Assembly: GCF_010975035.1 (NCBI RefSeq) | Contig: NZ_JAAIUV010000004.1 | Span: 1-64,000 of the forward strand | From: Neobacillus thermocopriae | Lineage (GTDB): Bacteria > Bacillota > Bacilli > Bacillales > Cytobacillaceae | DNA length: 64,000 nt | Reading direction: 5' to 3' | Shown: piece by piece, positions 26,079 through 35,524 of the stretch | Layout of the letters: the number at the start of each line of letters is the position of its first letter | How positions within the stretch are numbered: the stretch's first letter is position 1 | The notes under the pieces: generated by a model | Databases searched by the model: none | What the model was told of the DNA's origin: nothing | The model's input: only the letters and a program-made list of their open reading frames with translations | Program-made: the position numbers and the translations under genes

Positions 26079-26846
26079 TTACTGTTGGTTTTCGATAAAT
26101 TCTGTAATTAACCTGTTTAACTCTCCAGCAGATTTCGTAGGTATTTGGTGCTTCTCTTTAATGAATTTCAATTCATTGCTTGGCAATTTTTCTTGCAAAA
26201 TTCTTGCATATTTATGGAATGCTTTATCCTTTTTTCCGTATACAAGTAACACTGGATGATGGATCGTATGTAATTGATTCGTACAATTATATTTTAGGCT
26301 ATAATTATAATACTGGGCTATATTTTTAGCGTTTCCTTTTCTTGCTTCTTGGTACATATTTGTAAAAATTTCTTTTGTATTGGCATTCCCCCATGAAATG
26401 CCTAATGCCAAAAAACCAATTGCTCCTGCATTCGCAAGTGTCCGTGCGAGCCAAATTCTTTTTTCGTTATACAAATCATATATTTCTGACATTCCACTAA
26501 CAATAATGCCGCCAAATGCTCTGTCAGGTTGAGATAATAAAAATTCCAAGACAATCGATCCACCAGTAGAATATCCACACACGTACGCTTTTCGAATCCC
26601 CAAATGATCCAATAGCATTTTCATATCATTTACAATTAGACAATAGTTAATTGGCTCATTGGAAAAAGTGCTCCGTCCATGACCTCTTATATCAAAAGTA
26701 ATCACCTTAAATTTCTTTGATAATTCTTCCACTTGGTATTTGAAATTGGCACTTGTTAATAATGGAGGATGAATAAATATAATTGGAGTTCCCTCACCCA
26801 TCACATTGTAGTATAGACTGCTTTCTCCCAAATTGAGTAATGACAT
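26079..26846 (-). CDS. Alpha/beta hydrolase
   Basis: A 255-residue cytoplasmic hydrolase. The nucleophile elbow is VCGYSTGGS with Ser93, the oxyanion region IFIHPPLLTS, the DIRGHGRST loop near 52, an Asp candidate in YGKKDKAF and a His in KEKHQIP. A cap region lies around 130-190. Substrate cannot be predicted; esterase, lipase-like or C-C hydrolase are all possible. AGGTGA precedes ATG 26846. It sits 49 bases upstream of ykqA on the same strand and may be co-transcribed with it. Confidence 0.85.
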   Translation of the reverse strand: MSLLNLGESSLYYNVMGEGTPIIFIHPPLLTSANFKYQVEELSKKFKVITFDIRGHGRSTFSNEPINYCLIVNDMKMLLDHLGIRKAYVCGYSTGGSIVLEFLLSQPDRAFGGIIVSGMSEIYDLYNEKRIWLARTLANAGAIGFLALGISWGNANTKEIFTNMYQEARKGNAKNIAQYYNYSLKYNCTNQLHTIHHPVLLVYGKKDKAFHKYARILQEKLPSNELKFIKEKHQIPTKSAGELNRLITEFIENQQ

Positions 26847-27078
26847 TATTTTTCACCTAATAGAATGAATTTCAAAATTTAAATTGGTCTTTTTTTATCA
26901 TTCCTCTATTCTTTCGAAATCATACCGATTCCCAAGCTTGTATTTTAGTTGCAGTTAATAGTAATAAGAATGATGTAGGAAATCCCTTCCAAATAAAAAT
27001 ACGATTTTATTAAAATATCAGAAGATTTTTTGTATGATTTTGTAATAAAATAACGATGGACTATTTTTTAAAGCCTGC

Positions 27079-27084
27079 TATAAT
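27079..27084 (+). promoter_or_regulatory. Extended -10 promoter of the 65-residue gene
   Basis: TGcTATAAT gives an extended -10; the -35 (around 27056) is weak. It lies 42 bases before the start codon at 27127. Confidence 0.5.
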
Positions 27085-27126
27085 GCAATAGTATAGAATA
27101 CATTACACATATTAAAGGTGGGCATT

Positions 27127-27324
27127 ATGGGGAACACTTGTAGATATGTTGTCAATGCTCTCGGTAAGGGCGGGGAAACATATTATACACAATGTAAAGA
27201 TAAACAAGAATTAAAGAAATGGATTGCAGATAACCAAGATAAACTAATTATGGATGAACTAAAAATAACAGACAAAAACCAAAATCCATTGTTAAAATTA
27301 TTAGGTATAAAAAAATTTTATTAA
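27127..27324 (+). CDS. Unknown 65-residue protein
   Basis: A small soluble protein that I do not recognise. The first half holds beta-strand-like CRYVVNALGKGGETYYTQCKD, the second is Lys-rich and helical (KQELKKWIADNQDKLI) with a basic end (LLGIKKFY). Two Cys residues may be a metal site or chance. AAAGGTGG lies five bases before ATG 27127, and an extended -10 promoter is just upstream, so expression is likely. Between 27325 and 27476 I see nothing. Confidence 0.65.
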   Translation: MGNTCRYVVNALGKGGETYYTQCKDKQELKKWIADNQDKLIMDELKITDKNQNPLLKLLGIKKFY

Positions 27325-27476
27325 TACAATACAGCCTATGACCTCTTTACAAATTAATCGTTTTTAGACATATCATGCTTCTACTGAAATCCAATCTTGT
27401 GGTGAACTAAGAAATCTCGCTACTAAGATGCTATAGACTATTCTCGTTATCTATAATCATACCTTTGCACATTAAA

Positions 27477-27506
27477 AAAGACGCCATTAATTTTATGGCG
27501 TCTTTT
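27477..27506. terminator. Bidirectional terminator before the MATE gene
   Basis: AAAAGACGCCAT-taattt-ATGGCGTCTTTT, with A and T runs on both sides. Confidence 0.88.
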
Positions 27507-27512
27507 CTTCTA

Positions 27513-28880
27513 TTATGAGTCTATAAGTCTTACAGATGTAAATTTGTTTTTTTGGATGTAAATAAGCCTTGAAGATAGCGCAATGCCAGCTGCTAATAGT
27601 CCAAGTGTTAGCCCGATCCAATAGCCTCTTGCTCCAAGTCCCGTATAGTGTGATAGAAAGTATCCCGCAGGAAGACAAATAAGCCAATAGGCAATTAAAG
27701 TCATGATGAAGGCGAGATTCACATCTTTATATCCCCGTAAAGCTGCCTGTGCGGTTGCTTGGATCGCATCGGAAATCTGAAAAAACAGAGCATAGATTAA
27801 AAAATGTGCCGTTAAATTAATCACAGCTATCTCATTAGAGTAGAATCCGGCAACTTCGTATCGGAATATCACAACCAATAATCCCGTAACAATGGCGATG
27901 ATGACCGATATTCCAATCCCTAACCAACTATAGGTACGGGCATCTTTAAAGCGTTTTGCTCCAACCTCATATCCAACCAATACCGTCAGTGCCATAGAAA
28001 TGCTAATCGGAATCATGTATAAAAACGATACAATATTAAGTGCCGATTGATAGGCTGCAATGGTCGTAACATTGTATTTACTGATTAAAATCGTAACGAC
28101 CGCGAACATACTCGTTTCAAAAAATGTGGACAACCCCATTGGAATACCGATTTTTAATATCTCCTTACATTTCTCCCAAGAGAACATTTGCATATTAGAA
28201 AAAACCTTATAGTTGCAAAATGGCTCTTTGGTTTTGACGATGATCACTGTAAAAAGCAAAATTACCCAATAAGTAATAGAAGTGGCATAGCCTCCACCTG
28301 CACCGCCTAGTTCTGGAAAACCCCATTTTCCAAAAATCAGTACATAATTAAATAACAAATTAAGCGGAAGAGCAGACAGCAAAATAACCATAACCACTCG
28401 TGTTTTTCCCAATGCATAAATAAAAGAACGAAGAACGTTATAAACGAATAAGGGAAGGATACCATAACTTAAGCCAACTAAATAATCATAAGCTGCTGAT
28501 TGAACACGAGGAGTTAAATTCATTTTTTCTAGTATGGGGTTCAACAAAAACGTACCACTTACAATAATAATGATTGTTATGAATAAAGAAAGGTAAACTC
28601 CATGACGAATAACAGAAGTTACCTCTTGGTTTCTTTTCTGTCCTAAATTTTGCGCGGCGATTGGAGACACTGCCATAAGGATACTACTTAATCCGGTAAA
28701 GATTGGACTCCATATTGATGAACCAATGGCCACTCCTGCCAAATCAGAGGAATGATATTTTCCAGACATAATGTTATTAAAAAATACCATGGAGAACATC
28801 CCAAGTTGCGTAATTAAAATAGGTATCAACAGAAGGAAAATTTGTTTTGTTTTCTCTTTTAGTGTAAAGGTCTGATTCAT
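27513..28880 (-). CDS. MATE-family multidrug efflux protein
   Basis: A 12-helix exporter of 455 residues, driven by Na+ or H+. The two-lobed MATE layout is visible: LIPILITQLGMFSMVFFNNIMSG and SPIAAQNLGQKRNQEV in the first lobe, GIPMGLSTFFETSMFAVVTI and ISMALTVLVGYEVGAKRF in the second. ATG 28880 has AAGGAGA about eight bases upstream; a TTG two codons earlier is too close. NorM-type drug or cation export is probable; substrate unknown. The region upstream to 29082 holds no feature I can name. Confidence 0.92.
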   Translation of the reverse strand: MNQTFTLKEKTKQIFLLLIPILITQLGMFSMVFFNNIMSGKYHSSDLAGVAIGSSIWSPIFTGLSSILMAVSPIAAQNLGQKRNQEVTSVIRHGVYLSLFITIIIIVSGTFLLNPILEKMNLTPRVQSAAYDYLVGLSYGILPLFVYNVLRSFIYALGKTRVVMVILLSALPLNLLFNYVLIFGKWGFPELGGAGGGYATSITYWVILLFTVIIVKTKEPFCNYKVFSNMQMFSWEKCKEILKIGIPMGLSTFFETSMFAVVTILISKYNVTTIAAYQSALNIVSFLYMIPISISMALTVLVGYEVGAKRFKDARTYSWLGIGISVIIAIVTGLLVVIFRYEVAGFYSNEIAVINLTAHFLIYALFFQISDAIQATAQAALRGYKDVNLAFIMTLIAYWLICLPAGYFLSHYTGLGARGYWIGLTLGLLAAGIALSSRLIYIQKNKFTSVRLIDS

Positions 28881-29082
28881 GACCAATTCTCCTTATAAAT
28901 TTTTAATGCAACATACTATTTTAATTTATAACCATAAAAAATGACTACCCCAAAAATTGGAATACAAAAGTTATCCCCCTATGCTCTTACCAATGGAAAT
29001 AATGATCTAAATGATTACACTTGAATGTGGAAAAAATTTCCTTGTAAACTACCCAAAAAAAATGGGACTGAAAAAGTCCACA

Positions 29083-29892
29083 TTATTTTTTGGCGATTTT
29101 GGAAGGATTGTTAATTTTATATTGGACTGGAATATCTACTATGTATTCCTCTGGAGTATCTTTTCCTTTTGCAAGCTTTTTGGAGACCACTTTTCCGTCA
29201 AACTCTAGCAAATCTCCCTTTGCCAGTTCAAATTTTTTCAATGTTTTACTATGGCTACACCAAGCAAGACCTAGTTCCAAGGGGTTTTCCTGTTCGATTT
29301 GTACATTTTCGAGAACAACAACTTCATCATTTTCTTCACTAAAAGGATTATAAGTTAATGCAAATTGCTTAACGGTTGCAGTAAAGTGAACTTTTTCTGT
29401 AGGCAAATCAATCTTCTGAGACTGTTCCTTTTCTTTACTGTATGCTGTATTTTCAGATGGAGAAGTTTCTACTCGTCTTACCTTTTGTACTTTAGTCGAA
29501 CTTTTTGTGGTTTTCACTTCTGATTCATTCATTATTTTTGGTTTATCCTCAGCAAAGATCATACTTTCTTTCCCAAAGCTAGCTTGCTGCATTTCTTTTA
29601 AATAGGCCGGATGAATACAGCTAATCTCACCATCTGGAAATTCAATAATGAGAGTATTATTGTTATTTCCATATGTTTCATACCCTTTTATCGTAACATG
29701 ACATTGAAAATGGCGATCCTTGTACCAAAATTCTTTTTTGGCAACAGGAAGCCCCCATTCCTTCAATTTTTCTTTAAAATGGTTCTCATCTTGAAAAATT
29801 TCATAGTCTCCTTTAGGAGGGATGTATTGAGTTACTTTCAATTTCTCTATTGACAACGATGACACGTCCTTCCACTTGATTTGTGGTTCCAT
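29083..29892 (-). CDS. Unknown 269-residue protein (start uncertain)
   Basis: A soluble protein with no family I recognise. It has an N-terminal globular part (to about 110, with ECHV/GYETYGNNNNTLIIEF-like strands), a Ser/Thr/Lys-rich linker (about 115-165), and a C-terminal part (170-265) with strands such as VHFTATVKQFALTYNPF and LEFDGKVVSKKLA. The first ATG (29892) overlaps an extended -10 box, TGcTATAAT (29898-29891), so transcripts from that promoter would start inside codon 3 or 4. TTG at 29856, ten bases after AAGGA, is the likelier start. Confidence 0.65.
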   Translation of the reverse strand: MEPQIKWKDVSSLSIEKLKVTQYIPPKGDYEIFQDENHFKEKLKEWGLPVAKKEFWYKDRHFQCHVTIKGYETYGNNNNTLIIEFPDGEISCIHPAYLKEMQQASFGKESMIFAEDKPKIMNESEVKTTKSSTKVQKVRRVETSPSENTAYSKEKEQSQKIDLPTEKVHFTATVKQFALTYNPFSEENDEVVVLENVQIEQENPLELGLAWCSHSKTLKKFELAKGDLLEFDGKVVSKKLAKGKDTPEEYIVDIPVQYKINNPSKIAKK

Positions 29893-29898
29893 TATAGC
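29891..29898 (-). promoter_or_regulatory. Extended -10 promoter overlapping the first ATG
   Basis: Minus strand TGcTATAAT. A TTGTTT lies roughly 18 bases further upstream as a possible -35. Confidence 0.45.
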
Positions 29899-30163
29899 AT
29901 GGTATACAATTGATGAAACAATTATTAATAAAAATATTTAGGATACCGAAATTCCATTAAATTTAAGAAAAAATTTCTTATTGAACAAAAAATGTGACGA
30001 ACTACTTTAGCGCATTCAGATTCCTCCATTTGAATATGAAATGAATATAAACAAAACCCCAAAAATATTTTTATTAGGAAGAGATTGTTTCCTATTGATA
30101 AATAAACCAAGCCAAGGCATTCATATTCTTTAAAAAGACAAATGGATGAATTGGGGGAGAAAT

Positions 30164-30895
30164 ATGATCAGAATTAATGGGATGATAGTGAAACCTGAAG
30201 ACTTAAACAGAGTTTTTACAAAAAGTGAACATAAAAACATCATTAAAAAAATGGCTACTTACCAAGTCATTTATGATTATCCAACAATCAATCAGTTAAG
30301 ATTTGAATTATTCTTTAGAAGTAATACAATGAAAGCTGCTCGAGATCTAAATGAGAGCGGTTTGAAATTTGCAACTTTCCAATATTCGTTTTGCAATCGA
30401 GAATTTTGGGATCGTACTAGTAGTGGTGGCTTTTTGCTCAAACCAAATGTTCGACCTTCCATCGCCATACTTGACATTTTAAAAAACGGTTCACTTTATG
30501 CTACTGAATGTGCTACAGGAATCGCAATTGTCTTATATTTAGCAGCTCTCTACTCAATTGGAAGCGCTAAATTTGATAGCTTGTATAGACGACTATATTT
30601 AAGAGATTGGGAATTTGATGATGACCTTCCTGTCATTCATAAATATGGTGATGATTTTCTCCCAGGTGACGTTTTGCATTTTAATAATCCGGATTTTTCA
30701 CCAAAAGAAGCGCATTGGCGTGCCGAAAATGTCGTCTTTTTTGGAAATGATCAATACTATGGTCATGGAGTGGGCATCCGTGACGCAGCAACCATCATCC
30801 ATTTCCTCAATTCCAAAAGAAAACCAAACTCCGAAATATCCGCCTACCTTATGAATCTTATTACCCGACCATACTATCCATACTTTTTTTCCTAA
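30164..30895 (+). CDS. tgl: Spore-coat protein-glutamine gamma-glutamyltransferase
   Basis: The transglutaminase that crosslinks coat proteins (through glutamine and lysine side chains) during spore maturation. The product of 243 residues matches the known length. The catalytic Cys is in YATECATGIAIV near residue 115, and FLPGDVLHFNNPDF and YGHGVGI are conserved in the Tgl family. ATG 30164 has GGGGGAG upstream. CATATTCTTTA at about 30122-30132 could be a SigK-type -10 box, by eye. It strongly supports a spore-forming host. Confidence 0.93.
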   Translation: MIRINGMIVKPEDLNRVFTKSEHKNIIKKMATYQVIYDYPTINQLRFELFFRSNTMKAARDLNESGLKFATFQYSFCNREFWDRTSSGGFLLKPNVRPSIAILDILKNGSLYATECATGIAIVLYLAALYSIGSAKFDSLYRRLYLRDWEFDDDLPVIHKYGDDFLPGDVLHFNNPDFSPKEAHWRAENVVFFGNDQYYGHGVGIRDAATIIHFLNSKRKPNSEISAYLMNLITRPYYPYFFS

Positions 30896-30904
30896 TAAAT
30901 GAAG

Positions 30905-30952
30905 AAAGGTGTCAAACACCATGAGATTTTTAACATGGTATTTGACACCTTT
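30905..30952. terminator. Long inverted repeat between tgl and thiY
   Basis: AAAGGTGTCAAACACCAT pairs with ATGGTATTTGACACCTTT, a stem of 18 with one mismatch, between convergent genes. Confidence 0.8.
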
Positions 30953-30962
30953 ATGGTTCTTA

Positions 30963-31961
30963 TTATAGATTTTTGAAGGCTTCTTTTGAGTTTACTTTTT
31001 CTTTTATAATGTTATATTTTTGTAGCCACTGGGTGACATTTTCCCAAGTTTGTGGGTCTTGGTATCCGAATGATTTTTCTCCTGCGTCCATCAGTGGTAT
31101 CAATATTTCAAGGCTTTTCTTTTCGATCTCTTTATCTAGTGGAGAGGATTTGTCCTCTTGTTTTATTAATAATTCCAATGCTTCATCAGGATGTTCTGTT
31201 ACATACTTTTGTCCTTTCGCAGCGGCATTCATAAACTTCCTAAATACATCTGGTTTTTCCTGTAACCCTTTCTCACTGGCAACCATTACTAATTCATAGT
31301 AGTTAGGAACCCCATAGTCAACCGGATCAAACGTACGAATAGGATATCCTTCTTTTTCTAGTAATAATTTTTCATGATTAATGTAAGCTCCCATTAATGC
31401 ATCTGTTTTCTTTGTTGCCAACGCAGGAATGAGATCCCAACCGACATCAACCATTTCTACCTTATCCGCATTTCCACCGTCCGCTGCAACCATGGTCTGA
31501 ATAATCGCTTCGTCCAACGGGATTGAAGGATAGCCCACTTTTTTCCCTGCTAAATCCTTTGGTGATTGGATCGAGCTATGATCATGAACCATAATGTGAT
31601 TAAGTGGTTTGCGTACAATAGCAGCAAAAGATTGAACTGGAATGTCCTCCGCACGCGCAACAATCACCTGTGGCTGATAACTAATGGCCATGTCGACTTT
31701 TCCTGCCGCCACCAGTTTTAACGGATCATTTGTGTCAGCAGGCATTTGGATATCTACATCAAGCCCCTGTTCTTTAAAATATCCCTTTTCTTTTGCCATA
31801 AAAAGAAAGGAATGAACGGCATTCGGGTACCAATCCAACATCAACGTTACTTTCTCAAGTTTGGACTTGCCACTTTCTGATGCCTGACTTGTATTCTCTT
31901 TCCCACAGGCACTAACTACCAACAATATTAAACTCACTATAATCAGCATTATTTTCTTCAT
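30963..31961 (-). CDS. thiY: Thiamin-pyrimidine ABC transporter, substrate-binding lipoprotein
   Basis: A lipoprotein of 332 residues with lipobox VVSAC (Cys19). It belongs to the NMT1/THI5-like binding proteins and should bind N-formyl-4-amino-5-aminomethyl-2-methylpyrimidine, a breakdown product of thiamin. VTLMLDWYPNAVHSFLFMA near residue 40 is the conserved opening of ThiY. ATG 31961 has AGAGG nine bases upstream. Last gene of ylmB-tenA-thiZ-thiX-thiY, all controlled by the TPP riboswitch upstream of ylmB. Confidence 0.9.
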   Translation of the reverse strand: MKKIMLIIVSLILLVVSACGKENTSQASESGKSKLEKVTLMLDWYPNAVHSFLFMAKEKGYFKEQGLDVDIQMPADTNDPLKLVAAGKVDMAISYQPQVIVARAEDIPVQSFAAIVRKPLNHIMVHDHSSIQSPKDLAGKKVGYPSIPLDEAIIQTMVAADGGNADKVEMVDVGWDLIPALATKKTDALMGAYINHEKLLLEKEGYPIRTFDPVDYGVPNYYELVMVASEKGLQEKPDVFRKFMNAAAKGQKYVTEHPDEALELLIKQEDKSSPLDKEIEKKSLEILIPLMDAGEKSFGYQDPQTWENVTQWLQKYNIIKEKVNSKEAFKNL

Positions 31962-31982
31962 CAAAAGCATCCTCTCTTGCAG

Positions 31983-32750
31983 CTAACGTAATTTTTTCTT
32001 TAAAATCTGTTTTTCTATGAAAGTAATACACAAGAATAATAATAGTCCCATTAACGAAAGGAGGAAGATCGCAGCAAATACTGCATCTGCTTGCAGATTG
32101 CTTGACATTCTACGGCTAAAATACCCTAATCCTTCGCTCGCCCCGAGCCATTCGCCAATCGTGGCACCTACCACACTATATACAACCGACATTTTCACAC
32201 CAGACAAAATGGATGGCAATGCCATTGGGAGCTGAACTTTTTTAAATATCATCCAGCGGTTTGCCCCCATTGTCATTAATAATTCACGGTATTCTTGTCC
32301 GCCTGATTTCAAACCATCATATGTACTAACCACAATCGGGAAAAATGCAATTAAAATTGTAACCGCTACTTTACTCCAAATGGTATAGCCAAACCACATA
32401 ATGAAAATGGGAGAAATCGCAATCAGTGGAATCGTTTGTGAGATGATAAGGAAAGGATAAAGTATTTTCTCTAAAACTTTAGAAAAATACATTCCGATTC
32501 CTAACAAAAGTCCCCCTGATAAAGAAATCCCAAAACCAATCAGTACTTCGTATAACGTGGCAGGTACGTGTTCTATCATTAAAAGCCGAATATTTTCAAC
32601 GAGTGCATGCCATATTTTCGAAGGTGAAGGTACAATAAACGATGGCACCATCCCTTTGACAACTACCCATTCCCATAGGCTGATCAAGCAAATAGCCACC
32701 AATAAAAATAAACCATATTCACTTATCCAATTTTTCCAATTAGTTGTCAT
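31983..32750 (-). CDS. thiX: Thiamin-pyrimidine ABC transporter, permease
   Basis: A membrane permease of 255 residues with about six helices and the binding-protein-dependent loop EYRELLMTMGANRWMIFKKVQLPMALP, where it contacts the ATPase. It forms the channel of the ThiXYZ importer. The gene overlaps the end of thiZ by 11 bases, indicating translational coupling. Confidence 0.88.
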   Translation of the reverse strand: MTTNWKNWISEYGLFLLVAICLISLWEWVVVKGMVPSFIVPSPSKIWHALVENIRLLMIEHVPATLYEVLIGFGISLSGGLLLGIGMYFSKVLEKILYPFLIISQTIPLIAISPIFIMWFGYTIWSKVAVTILIAFFPIVVSTYDGLKSGGQEYRELLMTMGANRWMIFKKVQLPMALPSILSGVKMSVVYSVVGATIGEWLGASEGLGYFSRRMSSNLQADAVFAAIFLLSLMGLLLFLCITFIEKQILKKKLR

Positions 32751-33510
32751 GATGTATCAATTTCTCCAGTTCTTTTCTCATTTCTATCAACTCTGAATGA
32801 TAAATTTGTTCCGTACTTCTCGGTCTCGCTAAATGGACTTTCCTCTCATATACACGACCATCTTTTATTAGAAAAATTCGATCACTTAATAAAATTGCTT
32901 CTTCTAAATCATGAGTGATAAACAATACTGTCTTTTTTAATTCTCCCCACAAACCTAATAGCCATCTATGCATGTTCCGTTTTGTCATCGAATCCAGTGC
33001 ACCAAATGGTTCATCTAATAACAATAAATCCCTTCCTGTCATGAGAGTTCTTAAAAAGGCTATGCGCTGCCTCATTCCACCTGACAATTCATCTGGATAA
33101 GCATTTTCATATTGAGAAAGATCAAAACGGGATAACCATTCCTGTATAACAGGCATTTTCTTTCTCCAATCTTCTTTGAGAATTTCACATGGAAGTATCA
33201 CATTTTCTAATACGGTCCGCCATGGAAGCAGTAAATCTTTCTGTGGCATATAACCAACACTTCCTAAACGCGAGCCGGACTTATTTCCTTTGATTTGGAT
33301 TTCTCCCTCATCAGGTTCAAGTAAACCATTAATTAATTTAAAAAGAGTACTCTTCCCTGCTCCACTTGGACCAATGATGGAAACAAATTCACCAGCCTTT
33401 ACATCCATAGAAAGTTGATAAAAAATAGGTTTGCTCTTACCGTTAAACGAAAAACTCAAATTTTTAATACGAAGAATGGATAAATCAGACAGGCCAATCA
33501 CCTCCGTCAT
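32740..33510 (-). CDS. thiZ: Thiamin-pyrimidine ABC transporter, ATPase
   Basis: An ABC ATPase with Walker A GPSGAGKST, Q-loop MPQKD, signature LSGGMRQR, Walker B LLLLDEP and H-loop FITHD. It powers import of degraded-thiamin pyrimidine through ThiX. The gene overlaps the end of tenA. ATG 33510 is used here, but its ribosome site is poor; a GGAGG inside the following codons would instead serve a non-ATG start near codon 7. Coupling to tenA translation is likely. Confidence 0.88.
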   Translation of the reverse strand: MTEVIGLSDLSILRIKNLSFSFNGKSKPIFYQLSMDVKAGEFVSIIGPSGAGKSTLFKLINGLLEPDEGEIQIKGNKSGSRLGSVGYMPQKDLLLPWRTVLENVILPCEILKEDWRKKMPVIQEWLSRFDLSQYENAYPDELSGGMRQRIAFLRTLMTGRDLLLLDEPFGALDSMTKRNMHRWLLGLWGELKKTVLFITHDLEEAILLSDRIFLIKDGRVYERKVHLARPRSTEQIYHSELIEMRKELEKLIHHDN

Positions 33511-34156
33511 AAACCATATCCCAAAACATGTATTCAAACCTAGATGTGGTTAGGAAGTGTTCCTCTAAGACAACCAACTCTCGTTCTGGTTTACCTTCTG
33601 CCAAATGATCGATTAAATCAATTAGCCATTGTGCTAAAGAACCAAATTCATCAGATGAGTACATTTTCACCCACTCCCCATAAAATGAATGGTTCATCGA
33701 ATCTGGATAAGTTTCTACCAACCTTTTGCCAATTTCCCAGTAGCTCCACATACAAGGTAGGAGGGATGAGATTAATTCTTCAAGAGAACCATTTTGAGCA
33801 ACGTTTAACATATACCGAGTGTAGGCCAAGTTAATCGGTGTTGGTTTCGTATTCTCAAGATCCTGTTCGGTAATACCAAATCTTTTTGCATAGGCCCGAT
33901 GCAGGTCCATTTCACCGTGCAATGTTTCGTGGAGTAGTTTTGCAAAAGCCGCCATCGTTTCAATGTTTTTGGCTTTTACCGTACCTAACGCAAATAATTT
34001 TGAATAATCGATAAGAAACACATAATCCTGTTTCATATAACGAATAAATGATTCGACAGGAAGATCTCCTTTACCTAACCCGACAACAAACGGATGCTCA
34101 TGTGTTTTATCCCATATCCCTTTTACTTTTTCATGAAGCCTATGTGAAAATTTCAT
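33485..34156 (-). CDS. tenA: Aminopyrimidine aminohydrolase (thiaminase II)
   Basis: TenA hydrolyses 4-amino-5-aminomethyl-2-methylpyrimidine to HMP, the last step of the base-degraded-thiamin salvage route. The product of 223 residues has the catalytic Cys135 in LPCMWSYWEIG, Asp44 in MKQDYVFLIDYSK and a C-terminal Glu in SRFEYMFWD. ATG 34156 has GGAGG nine bases upstream; an ATG three codons earlier abuts the site. It lies 46 bases after ylmB and overlaps thiZ, which fits a single transcript. Confidence 0.93.
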   Translation of the reverse strand: MKFSHRLHEKVKGIWDKTHEHPFVVGLGKGDLPVESFIRYMKQDYVFLIDYSKLFALGTVKAKNIETMAAFAKLLHETLHGEMDLHRAYAKRFGITEQDLENTKPTPINLAYTRYMLNVAQNGSLEELISSLLPCMWSYWEIGKRLVETYPDSMNHSFYGEWVKMYSSDEFGSLAQWLIDLIDHLAEGKPERELVVLEEHFLTTSRFEYMFWDMVYDGGDWPV

Positions 34157-34202
34157 CACTAACATCCTCCTTTTCCATCATTCGTGTCCAATCTATTTTG
34201 AG

Positions 34203-35501
34203 TCATTCCTTCCCTTGCTTACAGGTATTACACCACTCAGCTATAAAGACGGCCAACACCTTTGTAAAATCTAACAATTGCTGTATTTCAACTTTTTCAT
34301 CGACGACATGTGCATCCTCCAATGTTCCCGGACCAAAGATTGATGTTGGAATACCTGCACGACCTAACCAGCCAGCATCTGTAACCGTTGTCGACATTCC
34401 CACAATTGGATTTTGATCAATCATTTTTTCGTAAGATTCGACCAATAGACGAGTACCAGGATGATCTCGATCCAACTCTAATGAAGGAAAAATCTCTCCG
34501 CGGTCAATGATCATTGATTTTCCACCCCAAACAAATTGCGGTGGATTTTCCCGAAGCCAAGGATCAGATGCTGCAACAGCCATGATGTGCTGCTCTATTT
34601 CCTGGATGATATCTTCATAATCCTCGTTAGGATAAAAATGAACGGTTATCCATAAGGAACATTTGTCAGCGACAAATGCCGCATGTCTACCACCTTCAAT
34701 AACAGCAGGATTAATCGTATTTGTTCCTGGAGGAAACCCCTTATAGCGTTTCGTTACCGCCCAATGACGTTCAAGTTCCTGAAGGCCAGCGATAATTTTC
34801 ATCATTTTTTCAATTGCACTTGCCCCATTTACACCTCCACCTGCATGGATCATTTTTCTTCTCATTCCATCATGATAAGTTTCTTTGCTTTCAATGGTGA
34901 TCCAACCTGTGATGACTCCACCTTGACCTTGGATATGTAAATTGCTTGAATCGACCACTACAGCATAATCGGCTGTATAGCCTCTCTCCAAACAAGATAA
35001 GGTGCCGGCCTCACCAACTTCTTCACCAATCACAGATTGAAATTGCAAATCTCCCTGCAAAGTGATGCCAAGTTCTTTTAAAAGTTTAATAGCAATTAAG
35101 GATGCAGCAATGCCTCCCTTCATATCTGAAGTCCCTCTGCCATAAACATAAGAATCTGTAATTCTAGCAGTAAATGGGGATGAACTCCATTCTGAATCAT
35201 CGCCAACTTCGGCTACATCTACATGTCCATTGATAATTAAGCTATTATATTTTTTTGAGTCTTTTCCCTGTAAAATACCGACAACATTATGATCACCAGG
35301 ATAAACTTCCCACATATCCGTCTGAAAACCTAAATTTTCTAAATAGGTTTTAATAAATTCTTGAATTTCTGTGGTATTCCGTCCGGGAGGACTCACGGTC
35401 GGGAATGCAATAAGTTTACTTAACAAGTTGATTAATTCATCTTTTCTAGCTTCGACTTCTTGCGAAATTGCTTCAGCCAATTGATTCACAACGATGGGCA
35501 T
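34203..35501 (-). CDS. ylmB: Formylaminopyrimidine deformylase, M20 family
   Basis: A metallopeptidase-fold amidohydrolase of 432 residues (ArgE/DapE group). Metal ligands are visible in INGHVDVAEVGD, GRGTSDMKGG and GEEVGEAGT. Alone it could be called acetylornithine deacetylase. Directly behind a TPP riboswitch and before tenA and thiXYZ, it is best read as YlmB, which deformylates N-formyl-4-amino-5-aminomethyl-2-methylpyrimidine. ATG 35501 has AAGGAGG upstream. Confidence 0.88.
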   Translation of the reverse strand: MPIVVNQLAEAISQEVEARKDELINLLSKLIAFPTVSPPGRNTTEIQEFIKTYLENLGFQTDMWEVYPGDHNVVGILQGKDSKKYNSLIINGHVDVAEVGDDSEWSSSPFTARITDSYVYGRGTSDMKGGIAASLIAIKLLKELGITLQGDLQFQSVIGEEVGEAGTLSCLERGYTADYAVVVDSSNLHIQGQGGVITGWITIESKETYHDGMRRKMIHAGGGVNGASAIEKMMKIIAGLQELERHWAVTKRYKGFPPGTNTINPAVIEGGRHAAFVADKCSLWITVHFYPNEDYEDIIQEIEQHIMAVAASDPWLRENPPQFVWGGKSMIIDRGEIFPSLELDRDHPGTRLLVESYEKMIDQNPIVGMSTTVTDAGWLGRAGIPTSIFGPGTLEDAHVVDEKVEIQQLLDFTKVLAVFIAEWCNTCKQGKE

Positions 35502-35524
35502 GTTTTTCCTCCTTAATCAAATAT

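Noticed and set aside
34203-35501. Acetylornithine deacetylase (argE)
   Set aside because: Sequence family is compatible, but the TPP riboswitch and tenA-thiXYZ context point to YlmB.
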